Shown piece by piece: positions 23,932 through 33,318 of a DNA stretch of 64,000 nt (positions are counted from its first letter, which is position 1; each line of letters begins with the position of its first letter). The notes under the pieces are model-generated. The model made no database searches. It saw nothing but the letters and a program-made list of their open reading frames with translations, and was not told where the DNA came from. This stretch comes from JADJRH01 sp046351455. GTDB taxonomy: Bacteria > Myxococcota_A > Polyangia > Polyangiales > Polyangiaceae. Location: contig JAXLYM010000002.1 of assembly GCA_046351455.1 (NCBI GenBank), positions 1 to 64,000 on the forward strand, read 5' to 3'. A program made the translations under genes and the position numbers.

Positions 23932-26064
23932 CTAGCGCGGAAAGGCCGCGGCGTTTCCGCCGTCGACGGTGATCACGCAGCCGGTCGTCGCCTCGGCCGC
24001 GGCGAGGTAGACGAAGGCGCCCGCGACGTCGTCGGCGGTCGTCTCGCGGCGGAGGAGGTTCGCCTTGAAGTACTCGTCGACTCCCACGTTGCGGGCCTTG
24101 GCGCGCGCCTCCACGAAGGCGGGAGTGAAGAGGGCAGTCCGGATGCGGTCCGCGTTCACCGCTCCTGCGCGAATTCCCTGCGGCGCGAGGTCGATCGCGT
24201 ACTGGCGCATGAGCGCGAGCAGGGCAGTCTTGGGGACCGCGTAAGGACCGAAGTCGGGGCCCTGGTTGAAGGCGCTCTTCGACGCGTTGAAGAGGAGGCA
24301 CCCGCCGCGGCCCTGATCGATCATCGCGAGGGCCGCCGCGCGCGCGACGTGCTGGTGGCCGAGCAGGTTCAGCTCCAGCGAGAAGCGGAGGTTCTTGTCG
24401 CCGACCTCGGTGTGCAGCTTCCCCTCTGACGCCGAGCCCGCGTTGGAGACGATGACGTCGATGCCGCCGAAGCGCGTGAGCGTGCGGTGGATCGCGCGCG
24501 TGGCGTCCTCGAACGAGAGCACGTCCAGCGGGATCGCGAAGACGCGGCCGGGGTGGTCTTTCTGGAGCGGCGCCGTCACCGCTTCGAGGAGGTTCTCGTC
24601 GCGATCCGTGAAGACGACGTGCGCGCCCGCCCGGAGGAACATCGCGCCGGTCGCGAATCCGATGCCCGACGCCGCGCCCGTGACGAGCGCGATCTTGCCT
24701 TCGAAACCAGCTCCGAACGGCAACGAGGGGGCGCCCGCGATCGAGGAGGCGTCGTCGTTCTTCGTGAGCTTCGCTTGCTCCAGCGACCAGTACTCCATGT
24801 CGAAGAGGTCGATCTCGGAGGCCGGCTCGTACGCGCCGAGATCCGCGGCGTCGAGGACGATCGCGGCCGTGTGCTCGGCGATGTCCGCGGCGATGTCCGC
24901 GTCCTTGCGCGAGCGACCGATCGCGAGCACGCCGAGGCCCGGGATCCAGATCACGCGGGGCCACGGATCCAGGACGATCGGGTCCGTCCCGCGGAGCTGT
25001 TTGCACCGCTCGAAGTACGCCGCGTACTCCGCGGCGAACGCGTCCAGCGCGGCGCCGATCGCGGTCCGCAGCTCGGAGGCGGTGGTCGGGAGGTCCCCGA
25101 GGACGAGCGGCTTCGGCTTCGTGCGGATGACGTGGTCCGGCGTCGCGCAGCCCTTCGCGAGGAGCGCGAGCGCGTCGGGGCGAGCGGCGGCTTCCAGCAG
25201 GAGGTCGCTCGTGCGCCACGCGGTGATCCAGGGCTGATCCGAGCGGCGTTGCAGCTCGCCGCGGAGCACCGTCGCGATCGTCGCGCGGCGGGTCATGTGC
25301 GCGTCCTCGCCGTCGCCCGCGGGCGTGCGCTCGTAGGTGCGGACGGTGCGGGGGGCGCGCGCGTGCCCCTTCGCGAGCGCGTCCTCGGCCTTCGAGACGG
25401 CCGCGATCATGCGCTCGTAGCTCTGCTCCGCGGTGTCGCCCCACGTGAAGATGCCGTGCTTGTCGAGGACCAGGAGCTCGGGCAGCGGCCCCTTCGCGAC
25501 GCGCTCGGCCCACAGCGTCGCGACCTTCTTCGCGAGCGCGAAACCAGGCATCGCATAGGGGATCACGAGGACGGCGTCGCCGTAGATCGCGCGCACGCGG
25601 TCCGCTCCGTCCGGCTGGTTCGTGATCGCGAGCAGCGCGTCCGAGTGCGAATGGTCCACGAATTTGCCTGGAATCAGCGCGTGCAGGAGCGCCTCGACGG
25701 AGGGCTGCGGGCGCGACCAGTCGATCGTCTGCCCGCGCAGCTCCTTCACCATCTGCTCGTCGGAGAGGGATGCGAGATCCGTCAGCTTGCGCAGGCGTTC
25801 GAGGCGCACCGCGGGGAAGCTCTTCGGTCCGATGGTGCCGAGGTTGCCGCCGCTGCCCTTCACGAAGATGGCCGCGACGTCCTCGCCGGTCGTCTCGCGG
25901 ACGGTGCCCTTCACGCTGGTGTTGCCGCCGCCGTGCAGGACGAGCCGCGGATCCTGGCCGAGGAGGCGCGAGGTGTAGACGCGGAGCGCGAGGTCCTCCC
26001 CGTGCTCGGGGGCGAGCTCCGTCACCAGGTTTCGGGCTTCTTCGGCGCTGTATCGAGAGAACAT
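23932..26064 (-). CDS. Bifunctional rhamnulose-1-phosphate aldolase / short-chain dehydrogenase
   Basis: A 710-residue fusion. Residues 1-410 form a class II aldolase domain of RhaD type: the phosphate-binding LVLHGGGNTSVKG and the Zn ligands in VDHSHSDALL are visible. Residues 450-710 form an SDR with TGAASGIG (NAD-binding), NASKSAFN and the catalytic YAVPK. The fusion is known as RhaD/RhaE-like or RhaEW; it splits L-rhamnulose-1-phosphate into DHAP and L-lactaldehyde, which the SDR oxidises or reduces to a three-carbon product. ATG 26064 gives full length. It leads the LsrF-YciI group, pointing to deoxy-sugar breakdown. The isomerase and kinase of the pathway are not in the window. Confidence 0.9.
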   Translation of the reverse strand: MFSRYSAEEARNLVTELAPEHGEDLALRVYTSRLLGQDPRLVLHGGGNTSVKGTVRETTGEDVAAIFVKGSGGNLGTIGPKSFPAVRLERLRKLTDLASLSDEQMVKELRGQTIDWSRPQPSVEALLHALIPGKFVDHSHSDALLAITNQPDGADRVRAIYGDAVLVIPYAMPGFALAKKVATLWAERVAKGPLPELLVLDKHGIFTWGDTAEQSYERMIAAVSKAEDALAKGHARAPRTVRTYERTPAGDGEDAHMTRRATIATVLRGELQRRSDQPWITAWRTSDLLLEAAARPDALALLAKGCATPDHVIRTKPKPLVLGDLPTTASELRTAIGAALDAFAAEYAAYFERCKQLRGTDPIVLDPWPRVIWIPGLGVLAIGRSRKDADIAADIAEHTAAIVLDAADLGAYEPASEIDLFDMEYWSLEQAKLTKNDDASSIAGAPSLPFGAGFEGKIALVTGAASGIGFATGAMFLRAGAHVVFTDRDENLLEAVTAPLQKDHPGRVFAIPLDVLSFEDATRAIHRTLTRFGGIDVIVSNAGSASEGKLHTEVGDKNLRFSLELNLLGHQHVARAAALAMIDQGRGGCLLFNASKSAFNQGPDFGPYAVPKTALLALMRQYAIDLAPQGIRAGAVNADRIRTALFTPAFVEARAKARNVGVDEYFKANLLRRETTADDVAGAFVYLAAAEATTGCVITVDGGNAAAFPR

Positions 26065-26186
26065 CGGCGCATCAAAACACGACAGGCGCGGTGCTTGGAA
26101 GCGCCGCGCCTGCCTGTTTATGACCGCCTCACGTGATCCCGGGAGACCGCTTCACGCGATCTCGGAAGGGACCTCGTCGACGCATC

Positions 26187-27497
<1,311 letters not shown>

Positions 27498-27659
27498 CTT
27501 CGTCTCCGGTGATACGCCGCGGGCAGTGCCGGCGTCGTAGGAGCGGGTAGCGCCCGCCTGCGTCGGACACAAGTGGGAAATCTTACGCGGAGGTCAAGGT
27601 ATGTCTCCGCGCTTTTGAACCCCCCGAAACGGCCCGGATCGCATTAGTTTGTCCCCCCT

Positions 27660-29327
27660 GTGACGGAAGCCAATTCGCGGATGGGAACGGATGCGGGGCG
27701 CATGCCGGCGCGCCCGCGGCTCTCGGAGCGCTGCCTCGCGCGGCTGCATTTCGTGGACGGCCGGTGCCGCGTGATGTTGCACGACGTGGAGACCGGCGAC
27801 GTGATCGAGATCGGCCCGCGGGAGTGGGTGCTGCTCGCGGGCGCGGACGGCACGCGCGACGTCGAGGGACTCCGCTTGAACGCGACGCGCGACGGCGTCG
27901 AGGTGACGCGCGAGGCGCTGACGGAGCTGCTCGAAAGCGCGCACCGAGCGGGCATGCTCGACGGAGGGCCCGCACCACGAAGACGCCACGAAGCCGAGCA
28001 TCACGAGCATCCTCATCACGAGCATCCTCATCACGAGCACGCCCATCACGAGCACGTGCACGCGCACGCCCATCACGAGCATGGGCAGGCGCATCACGAG
28101 CATGCCCACACCGAGCACGATCAGAAGCGTTATGAAGGGGCGGAGGCGCGGCCGATCGTGCGGCTGCCGGGGTATGCGTTTCACTGCGACGGGCACGGGA
28201 GCTGTTGCCAGCTCTATGCGACGGTCGTGTTCTCTCCGCTGGAGGCGGCGCGCGCGCGGTCGGTTCGGCCGGATATCCTCGACGCGGGCGATCGGCACGA
28301 GCACGCCTTCATGCCGGAGCGCGGGGCCGGGCCTTGCGCCGGGTCGGCGGTGGCGCTCGTCGACGGGCGGTGCGCGTACCTCGACGGCGCGCTGTGCTCG
28401 CTGCACAAGGCCGCGGGGCCCGCGTCGAAGCCGCTCGGGTGCAACCTGTTTCCGCTCGCGCTCGTGGACGACGGGACGCGCGTGCGCGCCTCCGTGGCGG
28501 TGGAGTGCGCGTGCGTGCTCGCGAGCCTCACGAAGCCGGGCGGCGCGCCGATCCTCGCGGAGGACCTGCGCGTGCGCGGCGATCTGGATCCGGCCATCGT
28601 CGTCGACGAGCTGCCCCGAGAGGTGACGATCGCCGGCGACGTCCGCGCGAAGATCGCCGACTACCTCGCGTGGAGCGACGCCGCGCTCGCGGCCCTCGAT
28701 CCCGCGGCGGATCCTGCGCGCGATGGCTCCGGTGCCGCCGCGGATCCGGCGCGCGGCGGGTTCGATGCGGCGGATCCTGCGCTCGCGGCGTGGGCGCTCG
28801 CGGACGCGATCGAGGCGCACGGGCTCGACGTCGGGCGCGCGGCGGCGGTGATCCGGGACGCTCCGCTCGTCGATGAGGCGCGGGCCGCGCGCTGGCTCGC
28901 GGCGCTCTCGGCGAAGGCGTCACGGCGCGCGAAGGCGCAGAACGCGTGGCGGAGCCCCAAGGATCTGTGCCGGCGCGGGGTGTCGATCGTGGCGGCGGCG
29001 GCGAGCTTGCTCTCGGATCCGGACGTGCTCGCGGCGGTCGCGGCGGGGGCCGGGGCCGCTCCTCTGGACGAGGCGTTTTACCTTCGCGTCGCGCTGTTCG
29101 GGCACCAGATGGTGGGGTATCCGCTCGCGGTGGCGCTGCGCGATCGGGCGGTGGCGATCTGGGTCGCGCGGGCCTTCGCGCTCGCGGCGGAGGCCCTCTA
29201 TCCCGGCGAGGAGGAGCCGGCGTTCGAGCACCCGCTCGCGCTCGTGGAGGCGCTTTTGCGCGGGCACGGGCTGCGGCGCTACACCGACGACGTCGCCCGC
29301 GAGCACGGCGGGCCCGCCGCGTCATGA
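27660..29327 (+). CDS. YkgJ-type cysteine-cluster protein with His-rich repeat
   Basis: A 555-residue protein. The N-terminal ~100 residues (FVDGRCRVMLHDVETGDVI, WVLLAGADGTRDVEGL) look like a small peptide-chaperone-like or sensor domain. A His-rich repeat of about 40 residues, HHEHPHHEHPHHEHAHHEH in part, follows at about 113-155. Then comes a YkgJ/FliB-like cluster with Cys residues in HCDGHGSCCQLY, CAYLDGALCSLHK and PLGCNLFPL, which in this family bind Zn or an Fe-S cluster; the rest is Ala-rich helix. The GTG start at 27660 has no clear Shine-Dalgarno; ATG 27681 is possible. The stop overlaps aat (ATGA). The His repeat suggests metal binding; substrate methylation is one family activity (FliB) but not shown here. 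Confidence 0.72.
   Translation: MTEANSRMGTDAGRMPARPRLSERCLARLHFVDGRCRVMLHDVETGDVIEIGPREWVLLAGADGTRDVEGLRLNATRDGVEVTREALTELLESAHRAGMLDGGPAPRRRHEAEHHEHPHHEHPHHEHAHHEHVHAHAHHEHGQAHHEHAHTEHDQKRYEGAEARPIVRLPGYAFHCDGHGSCCQLYATVVFSPLEAARARSVRPDILDAGDRHEHAFMPERGAGPCAGSAVALVDGRCAYLDGALCSLHKAAGPASKPLGCNLFPLALVDDGTRVRASVAVECACVLASLTKPGGAPILAEDLRVRGDLDPAIVVDELPREVTIAGDVRAKIADYLAWSDAALAALDPAADPARDGSGAAADPARGGFDAADPALAAWALADAIEAHGLDVGRAAAVIRDAPLVDEARAARWLAALSAKASRRAKAQNAWRSPKDLCRRGVSIVAAAASLLSDPDVLAAVAAGAGAAPLDEAFYLRVALFGHQMVGYPLAVALRDRAVAIWVARAFALAAEALYPGEEEPAFEHPLALVEALLRGHGLRRYTDDVAREHGGPAAS
27999..28113 (+). repeat. 15-bp in-frame tandem repeat coding HHEHx units
   Basis: The unit is CATCACGAGCATCCT, with about seven imperfect copies that diverge at the third and fifth codon of each unit (Pro, Ala, Val, Gly, Gln). 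It encodes the His/Glu-rich segment of the YkgJ protein and is likely length-variable among strains. Confidence 0.8.
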
Positions 29328-30067
29328 GGATCGCGAAGCTCGACAGCGACATCTGGTTCCCTCCCGTGGAGGTGGCCTCGGAGGAGGGCGTCGTCGCGTT
29401 CGGCGGTGATTTCCGGCTCGATCGGCTGCTGCTCGCGTACAGCTCCGGCATCTTTCCGTGGCCGATGACGGGGTATCCGCTGCTCTGGTTCTCGCCGGAT
29501 CCGCGGTTCGTGCTGCTGCCGACGCGCGCGCACGTGCCGCGATCGCTGCGGAAGCGGATGAAGAAGAGCCCGTACGAGATCCGCATGGACACGGCCTTCG
29601 GCGAGGTGATCCGCGGGTGCGGGGCGACGCCGCGGCCCGGACAGAAGGGCACGTGGGTGACGCGGGAGCTGGTGCGCGGCTACGAGGGGCTGCACGTGCA
29701 CGGCATCGCGCACAGCGTGGAGGCGTGGAAGGACGGCGCGCTCGTGGGCGGCCTCTACGGCGTGTCGCTCGGCGCCGCGTTCTTCGGAGAGTCGATGTTC
29801 GCGGCCGCGCCCGACGCCTCGAAGATCGCGTTCGCGACGCTGCTCGGGAACCTTGTGCACTGGGGGTTCGCGATGGTGGACTGCCAGGTGTATACAGAGC
29901 ACCTCGCCCGCTTCGGAGCCGAGGAGTGGCCGCGGGAGCTGTTCATGTCGCAGCTCCGAGAGTGCCTGTCCGTCCCGACGCGCCGCGGCCCATGGACGCT
30001 GGATCTGGGGCCGGCGGAGGCAGCGGCGCTCTTGCAGACAGAGGCGAGTACCAGCGGCGACGAATAG
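29324..30067 (+). CDS. aat: Leucyl/phenylalanyl-tRNA-protein transferase
   Basis: This enzyme adds Leu or Phe from tRNA to the N-terminus of Arg/Lys-starting proteins, making them N-end-rule substrates for ClpS-ClpAP. The 247-residue protein has the family landmarks: GVVAFGGDFRLDRLLLAYSSG, GIFPWPM, LLWFSPDPRFVLLP, and AAFFGESMFAAAPDASKIAFA with the conserved FxGESMF signature, followed by MVDCQVYTEHLARFGA. ATG 29324 overlaps the stop of the YkgJ gene (ATGA). Pairing with an unusual metal-binding protein is not a known arrangement. The C-terminal tail (AEAAALLQTEASTSGDE) extends past the usual end. Confidence 0.94.
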   Translation: MRIAKLDSDIWFPPVEVASEEGVVAFGGDFRLDRLLLAYSSGIFPWPMTGYPLLWFSPDPRFVLLPTRAHVPRSLRKRMKKSPYEIRMDTAFGEVIRGCGATPRPGQKGTWVTRELVRGYEGLHVHGIAHSVEAWKDGALVGGLYGVSLGAAFFGESMFAAAPDASKIAFATLLGNLVHWGFAMVDCQVYTEHLARFGAEEWPRELFMSQLRECLSVPTRRGPWTLDLGPAEAAALLQTEASTSGDE

Positions 30068-30090
30068 GCACCTTGCTCGTTTCGGAGGTT

Positions 30091-30255
30091 TGCTCCGCGG
30101 AGACGGGGTAACCGTCACTTGGTTGCAAAATCCTGCTCGCGGAGACGGGGGGACCGTCACTTGGTCGCAAAATCCTGCTCGCGGAGACGGGGGGACCGTC
30201 GGTTGGTTGCAAAATCCTGCTCGCGGAGACGGGGGGACCGTCGCTTCGTTGAAAA
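30091..30255. repeat. 42-bp tandem repeat, four copies, in a 358-base gene-free gap
   Basis: The unit, TGCTCGCGGAGACGGGGGGA followed by CCGTCACTTGGTTGCAAAAT and CC, begins at 30091 (43-bp variant), 30134, 30176 and 30218 (last copy partial). Copies differ at only a few positions. The gap 30068-30425 contains nothing else recognisable. The unit is a multiple of three and stays open on both strands (minus-strand unit SDGPPVSASRILQP), but no start or Shine-Dalgarno sequence supports a gene. Confidence 0.85.
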
Positions 30256-30425
30256 GACAACGCTCCAGGCGCCCCCCTCGGCGCGCGCAGGCGCACTGCG
30301 CCGAGCACGACGATTGGGGGGCGCGGGCCGGACGACCGGAGGGAGGGAGGCCGTGGGGGGCACACCTCACTGCCGATCTCACTCTGTGGTTGGTTGGACT
30401 CCCCCTCTTCGGAAAGGCTTGGTTT

Positions 30426-31535
30426 TCAGGGGCAGGTGGCCGCCAGACAGGCCGCGAACTCGGACGAGCACTGGTCCTGGAGGCACTGGAAATCGCCGCC
30501 GCACTGGGGGAGGGCGCCGATCGCGCAGTTGATGAACTGGTCGACGAAGAACTGCACGTCGGGGCAACCCTGAGCCACGCAGTTCGCGACGCACGTGAGG
30601 CTGAACTGCGGGGGGAAGCCGCCGCCCAGATCGATGCAGTTGCCGAGCGCGCACGTCACGATCTGGAAGCAGCCGATCGTCTCGCACGTGCCGCAGTCGG
30701 CCGCGCAGTTGGTGCACGTCTCGTACTGCTGGTCTTCACAGACGCCGTTGCCGCACACCGAGCAGACGCCGCAGTCGTTCGGGCAGCTCGCGCACGTCTC
30801 GGTGCCGTTGCAGCTTCCGTCGCCGCAGCCCTGGCAGAGGCCGCAATCACCGGGGCACGTGAAGCAGTTCTCGGTCGCGGCGTCGCACTTCTTGTCGCCG
30901 CACGTCGCGCAGGCGCCGCAGTCGGGGGCGCACGTCTGGCAGTTCTCGTTGTTCTTGCAGAAGCCGTCTCCGCAGAGATCGCACACGCCGCAATCTCCGG
31001 GGCACGACGCGCAGCTCTCCGTCACCTGGCACGTGCCGTCTCCGCACGTCTGGCAGAGGCCGCAGTCGGCGCCGCACGTCGAGCACGTCTCGCCCGGATC
31101 GCATTTGCCGTCCCCGCACGTCGCGCAGATGCCGCAGTCCTGCGAGCAGGTGGAGCAGCTCTCCCCGTTATCGCATTTGCCGTTTCCACAGGTGTTGCAG
31201 AAGCCGCAGTCCTGCGGGCAATCGCTGCATTTCTCGGCGCCGCTGCACACGCCGTCCCCGCAGCCGGCGCAGAAGCCGCAGTCGGACGGACAGCTCGCGC
31301 ACGTCTCGTTGCTGGCGCAGACGCCGTTGCCGCACGATGGGGCGCCGCCGACACCGCCCGTGCTGCCGCCCGTCCCGCCGCCGCCCTGGCCACCGCCCGC
31401 GCCGCCGGAGCCGCCGTAATCGTCCGTGCCGATGGTGCGGCCGCACCCGGAAAGGCCGGAGACGCCGAGGAACGCGAGCACCGCGGCGAAGGACAGGAGC
31501 CGAGAAGAGGAGCCGAAGCGCGTCAAGGATTGCAT
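30426..31535 (-). CDS. Lipoprotein with about ten cysteine-rich modules
   Basis: This 369-residue exported protein has a signal peptide ending in a lipobox (GVSGLSGC) and a Gly-rich linker (GGSGGAGGGQGGGGTGG). It then carries about ten tandem modules of ~24 residues with the pattern C-G-[DN]-G-x-C-x4-E-x-C-x2-C-x2-D-C-G-x-C. Each holds six Cys that could form three disulphides or bind metal. After the modules a different Cys-containing C-terminal domain follows (about 285-369, CFQIVTCALGNCIDLGG, ending AACLAATCP). The ATG at 31535 is taken, since the earlier frame start adds residues before the signal peptide. Modules like this occur in myxobacterial surface proteins of unknown role. Internal repeats suggest variable length. 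Confidence 0.8.
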   Translation of the reverse strand: MQSLTRFGSSSRLLSFAAVLAFLGVSGLSGCGRTIGTDDYGGSGGAGGGQGGGGTGGSTGGVGGAPSCGNGVCASNETCASCPSDCGFCAGCGDGVCSGAEKCSDCPQDCGFCNTCGNGKCDNGESCSTCSQDCGICATCGDGKCDPGETCSTCGADCGLCQTCGDGTCQVTESCASCPGDCGVCDLCGDGFCKNNENCQTCAPDCGACATCGDKKCDAATENCFTCPGDCGLCQGCGDGSCNGTETCASCPNDCGVCSVCGNGVCEDQQYETCTNCAADCGTCETIGCFQIVTCALGNCIDLGGGFPPQFSLTCVANCVAQGCPDVQFFVDQFINCAIGALPQCGGDFQCLQDQCSSEFAACLAATCP

Positions 31536-31630
31536 GGCGAGGGCATCATAGCGCACGTCCGCGCGCGATCTCGAAGAAGCGTGAAGGTCGCTTGACCTGG
31601 GACGGGTCGGGCTCAATCGTGGCCATTCGC

Positions 31631-32272
31631 ATGACTCCTCCTTCGGCCGCGAGCCGGGACCTTCCTTCGAGCGGGCCGTGGTCCACGGAGGCGGCGCTGC
31701 TCGTGCGGCCGTTCCGGACGTACCGCGAGCTCGCGAAGCTGCGCGACCGCCGGACGTGGCGGGATCTGGCGCGCGGGGTCGCGATCGAGATGACGCTGCT
31801 CGGAGGCTTCGTCTCGATCACGAGCGCGGGGCGGATGGTGCTCGCGCACGTGGTGTTCACGGCGCTGTTCTGGGGGTTCTTGCCGGCGCTGCAGATCGGG
31901 GCGATCTTCGCGGCCGTGCGCGTCGCGGCGCCTCGCGAGCGGATCGCGGCTGCGGCGTCGCTTTACTTCGAAGGGCTCGGGCCCTGGTACGTGTTCTTCC
32001 TCGCGCTGCCGGCGGTGTGTCTGCTGTCGCCGGACGTGTACGGGACGATGACGACGCTGCTGCGCGTGGGGGCGCTGCCGGCTTATCTGCTCGCGACGAT
32101 CGTGTGGGGCGGCGTGATCACGTGGGCCTTCTTCCGCGAAGGGCTGGGGCTCACGAGGGGGCGCGCGGCGCTCGGGAGCGCGGTGTTTTACGTGATCTTC
32201 GTGGGCGTGGTCGTCGGGTATTACCTCGCCTGCAACGAGATCCAGCCGCAGATCGTGGGGACGTCGCGATGA
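31631..32272 (+). CDS. Yip1-like polytopic membrane protein
   Basis: This 213-residue protein has about five hydrophobic segments (about 60-80, 85-105, 125-145, 160-180, 190-205). The start WSTEAALLVRPFRTYRELA, where a Pro-Phe-x-x-Tyr patch precedes the first helix, and the overall layout recall the Yip1/YIF1-type membrane family seen near stress or trafficking genes in bacteria. No catalytic motif is present. The ATG at 31631 is chosen since upstream sequence overlaps the divergent lipoprotein region. Its stop overlaps the start of the PHP-domain gene (ATGA), so the two are coupled, and it may help place that enzyme at the membrane. Function unknown. Confidence 0.7.
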   Translation: MTPPSAASRDLPSSGPWSTEAALLVRPFRTYRELAKLRDRRTWRDLARGVAIEMTLLGGFVSITSAGRMVLAHVVFTALFWGFLPALQIGAIFAAVRVAAPRERIAAAASLYFEGLGPWYVFFLALPAVCLLSPDVYGTMTTLLRVGALPAYLLATIVWGGVITWAFFREGLGLTRGRAALGSAVFYVIFVGVVVGYYLACNEIQPQIVGTSR

Positions 32273-33216
32273 ACGGAGCGGCTCTTCGCTGGGCGTGCGC
32301 GGGGCTCGTCGCGATCGCGACGATCGGCGGGACGATCGTGGACGACGCGCCGGATCGCGCGCCGGTCCTGCGTGCGGGCCTGCGCGTATTGGAGGTGGAC
32401 CTGCACGCGCACACGCGGTTCGCGGACGGGTTCCTGTCGCCGTTCGATCTCGTGATCCAGGCGCGCCGGAGAGGGCTGGATGCGCTCGCGATCACGGACC
32501 ACAACATCTTGTTTCCGGCGCTCATCGGGCGCTGGTACGCGCGGCATTTCGGCGGGCCGACGATCCTCACGGGCGAGGAGATCACGACGCGCGACTACCA
32601 TGTTCACGGCGTCGGCCTCGAGGAGCGGATCGACGCGAGCTTGCCTCTCGATCAGGTGATCGACGACGTGCACCGGCAAGGTGGGGTGATGATCGCGGCG
32701 CACCCGGTGAAGCGGTTCTGGCCGCTGCTCGTGCCGTCGCGCCCGCGCTTCGACGCGGCGGAGGTGATGCACCCGCTCGCGTTCGGCAGTCGAGACGGCG
32801 GGTGGCGATGGTCGGAGATGCGCGACTACTTCGAAGAGGCGCGTCAGGGCGGACAGCCGCTCACGGCGGTGGCGTCGTCGGATTACCACTTCTTCTCTCC
32901 GCTCGGCGTGACTCGGACTCTGGTGTTCGCCCCGAGCGACGGTGAGGCGGACGTGCTCGACGCGCTCCGGCGCGGACGGACGGTGGTGTTCGATCTGGAT
33001 GGGAAGGCCTACGGAGATCCGGAGCTCATCCTCGCGCTCGCAAAGGAGCCTTATTCGATGAGGCCGCAAGATTATGGATACCGGGGCAGCGGGGCCGCGG
33101 ATCGGATCCTTCGGATCGTGGGGCTCCTCGGGCTCGCCGGGCTCGTCCTCTTCGGGAAACGACGCGCTCCGGACGGTGGCGGCGGACGCACCGACGCACC
33201 GAAATCATTGCGCTGA
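32269..33216 (+). CDS. Membrane-anchored PHP-domain phosphoesterase-like protein
   Basis: This 315-residue protein has an N-terminal signal or anchor (ALRWACAGLVAIATIGGTI), a PHP metal-binding domain and a C-terminal hydrophobic helix (ILRIVGLLGLAGLVLFGK). PHP motifs visible are DLHAHTRFADGFLSP (motif I), AITDHNILFP (II), GEEITTRDYHVHGVG (III) and MIAAHP, then VASSDYHFFSP (IV), i.e. His/Asp/Glu ligands for two or three metal ions. PHP proteins hydrolyse phosphoesters, but a membrane-attached PHP acting outside the cytoplasm has no named substrate. It is coupled to the preceding Yip1-like gene through an ATGA overlap. The call of domain is firm, function unknown. Confidence 0.85.
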   Translation: MNGAALRWACAGLVAIATIGGTIVDDAPDRAPVLRAGLRVLEVDLHAHTRFADGFLSPFDLVIQARRRGLDALAITDHNILFPALIGRWYARHFGGPTILTGEEITTRDYHVHGVGLEERIDASLPLDQVIDDVHRQGGVMIAAHPVKRFWPLLVPSRPRFDAAEVMHPLAFGSRDGGWRWSEMRDYFEEARQGGQPLTAVASSDYHFFSPLGVTRTLVFAPSDGEADVLDALRRGRTVVFDLDGKAYGDPELILALAKEPYSMRPQDYGYRGSGAADRILRIVGLLGLAGLVLFGKRRAPDGGGGRTDAPKSLR

Positions 33217-33318
33217 TTTTCGCTCGATTTCCCTTCGGAAACGGCGTCATCCTCGGCGCGGGCGAAGACGCAGATTGTGCCTTTGCTCGTGAGAATCGAC
33301 CCCTATATAGGCGCGTCC

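Noticed and set aside
27498..27659. SAH or SAM riboswitch before ahcY
   Set aside because: The conserved core sequence and pairing of SAH riboswitches were not found in the leader.
27999..28113. CRISPR-like array suggested by short repeats
   Set aside because: The repeats are directly adjacent 15-bp coding units without spacers.
29943..30365. Minus-strand repeat protein encoded by the 42-bp repeats
   Set aside because: The frame overlaps aat on the other strand, has no Shine-Dalgarno or signal sequence, and its openness follows from the 42-bp period; kept only as a repeat.
30700..31340. CRISPR or other array suggested by regular repeats
   Set aside because: The period (about 72 bases) codes a regular Cys module in frame, so the repeats are protein modules.
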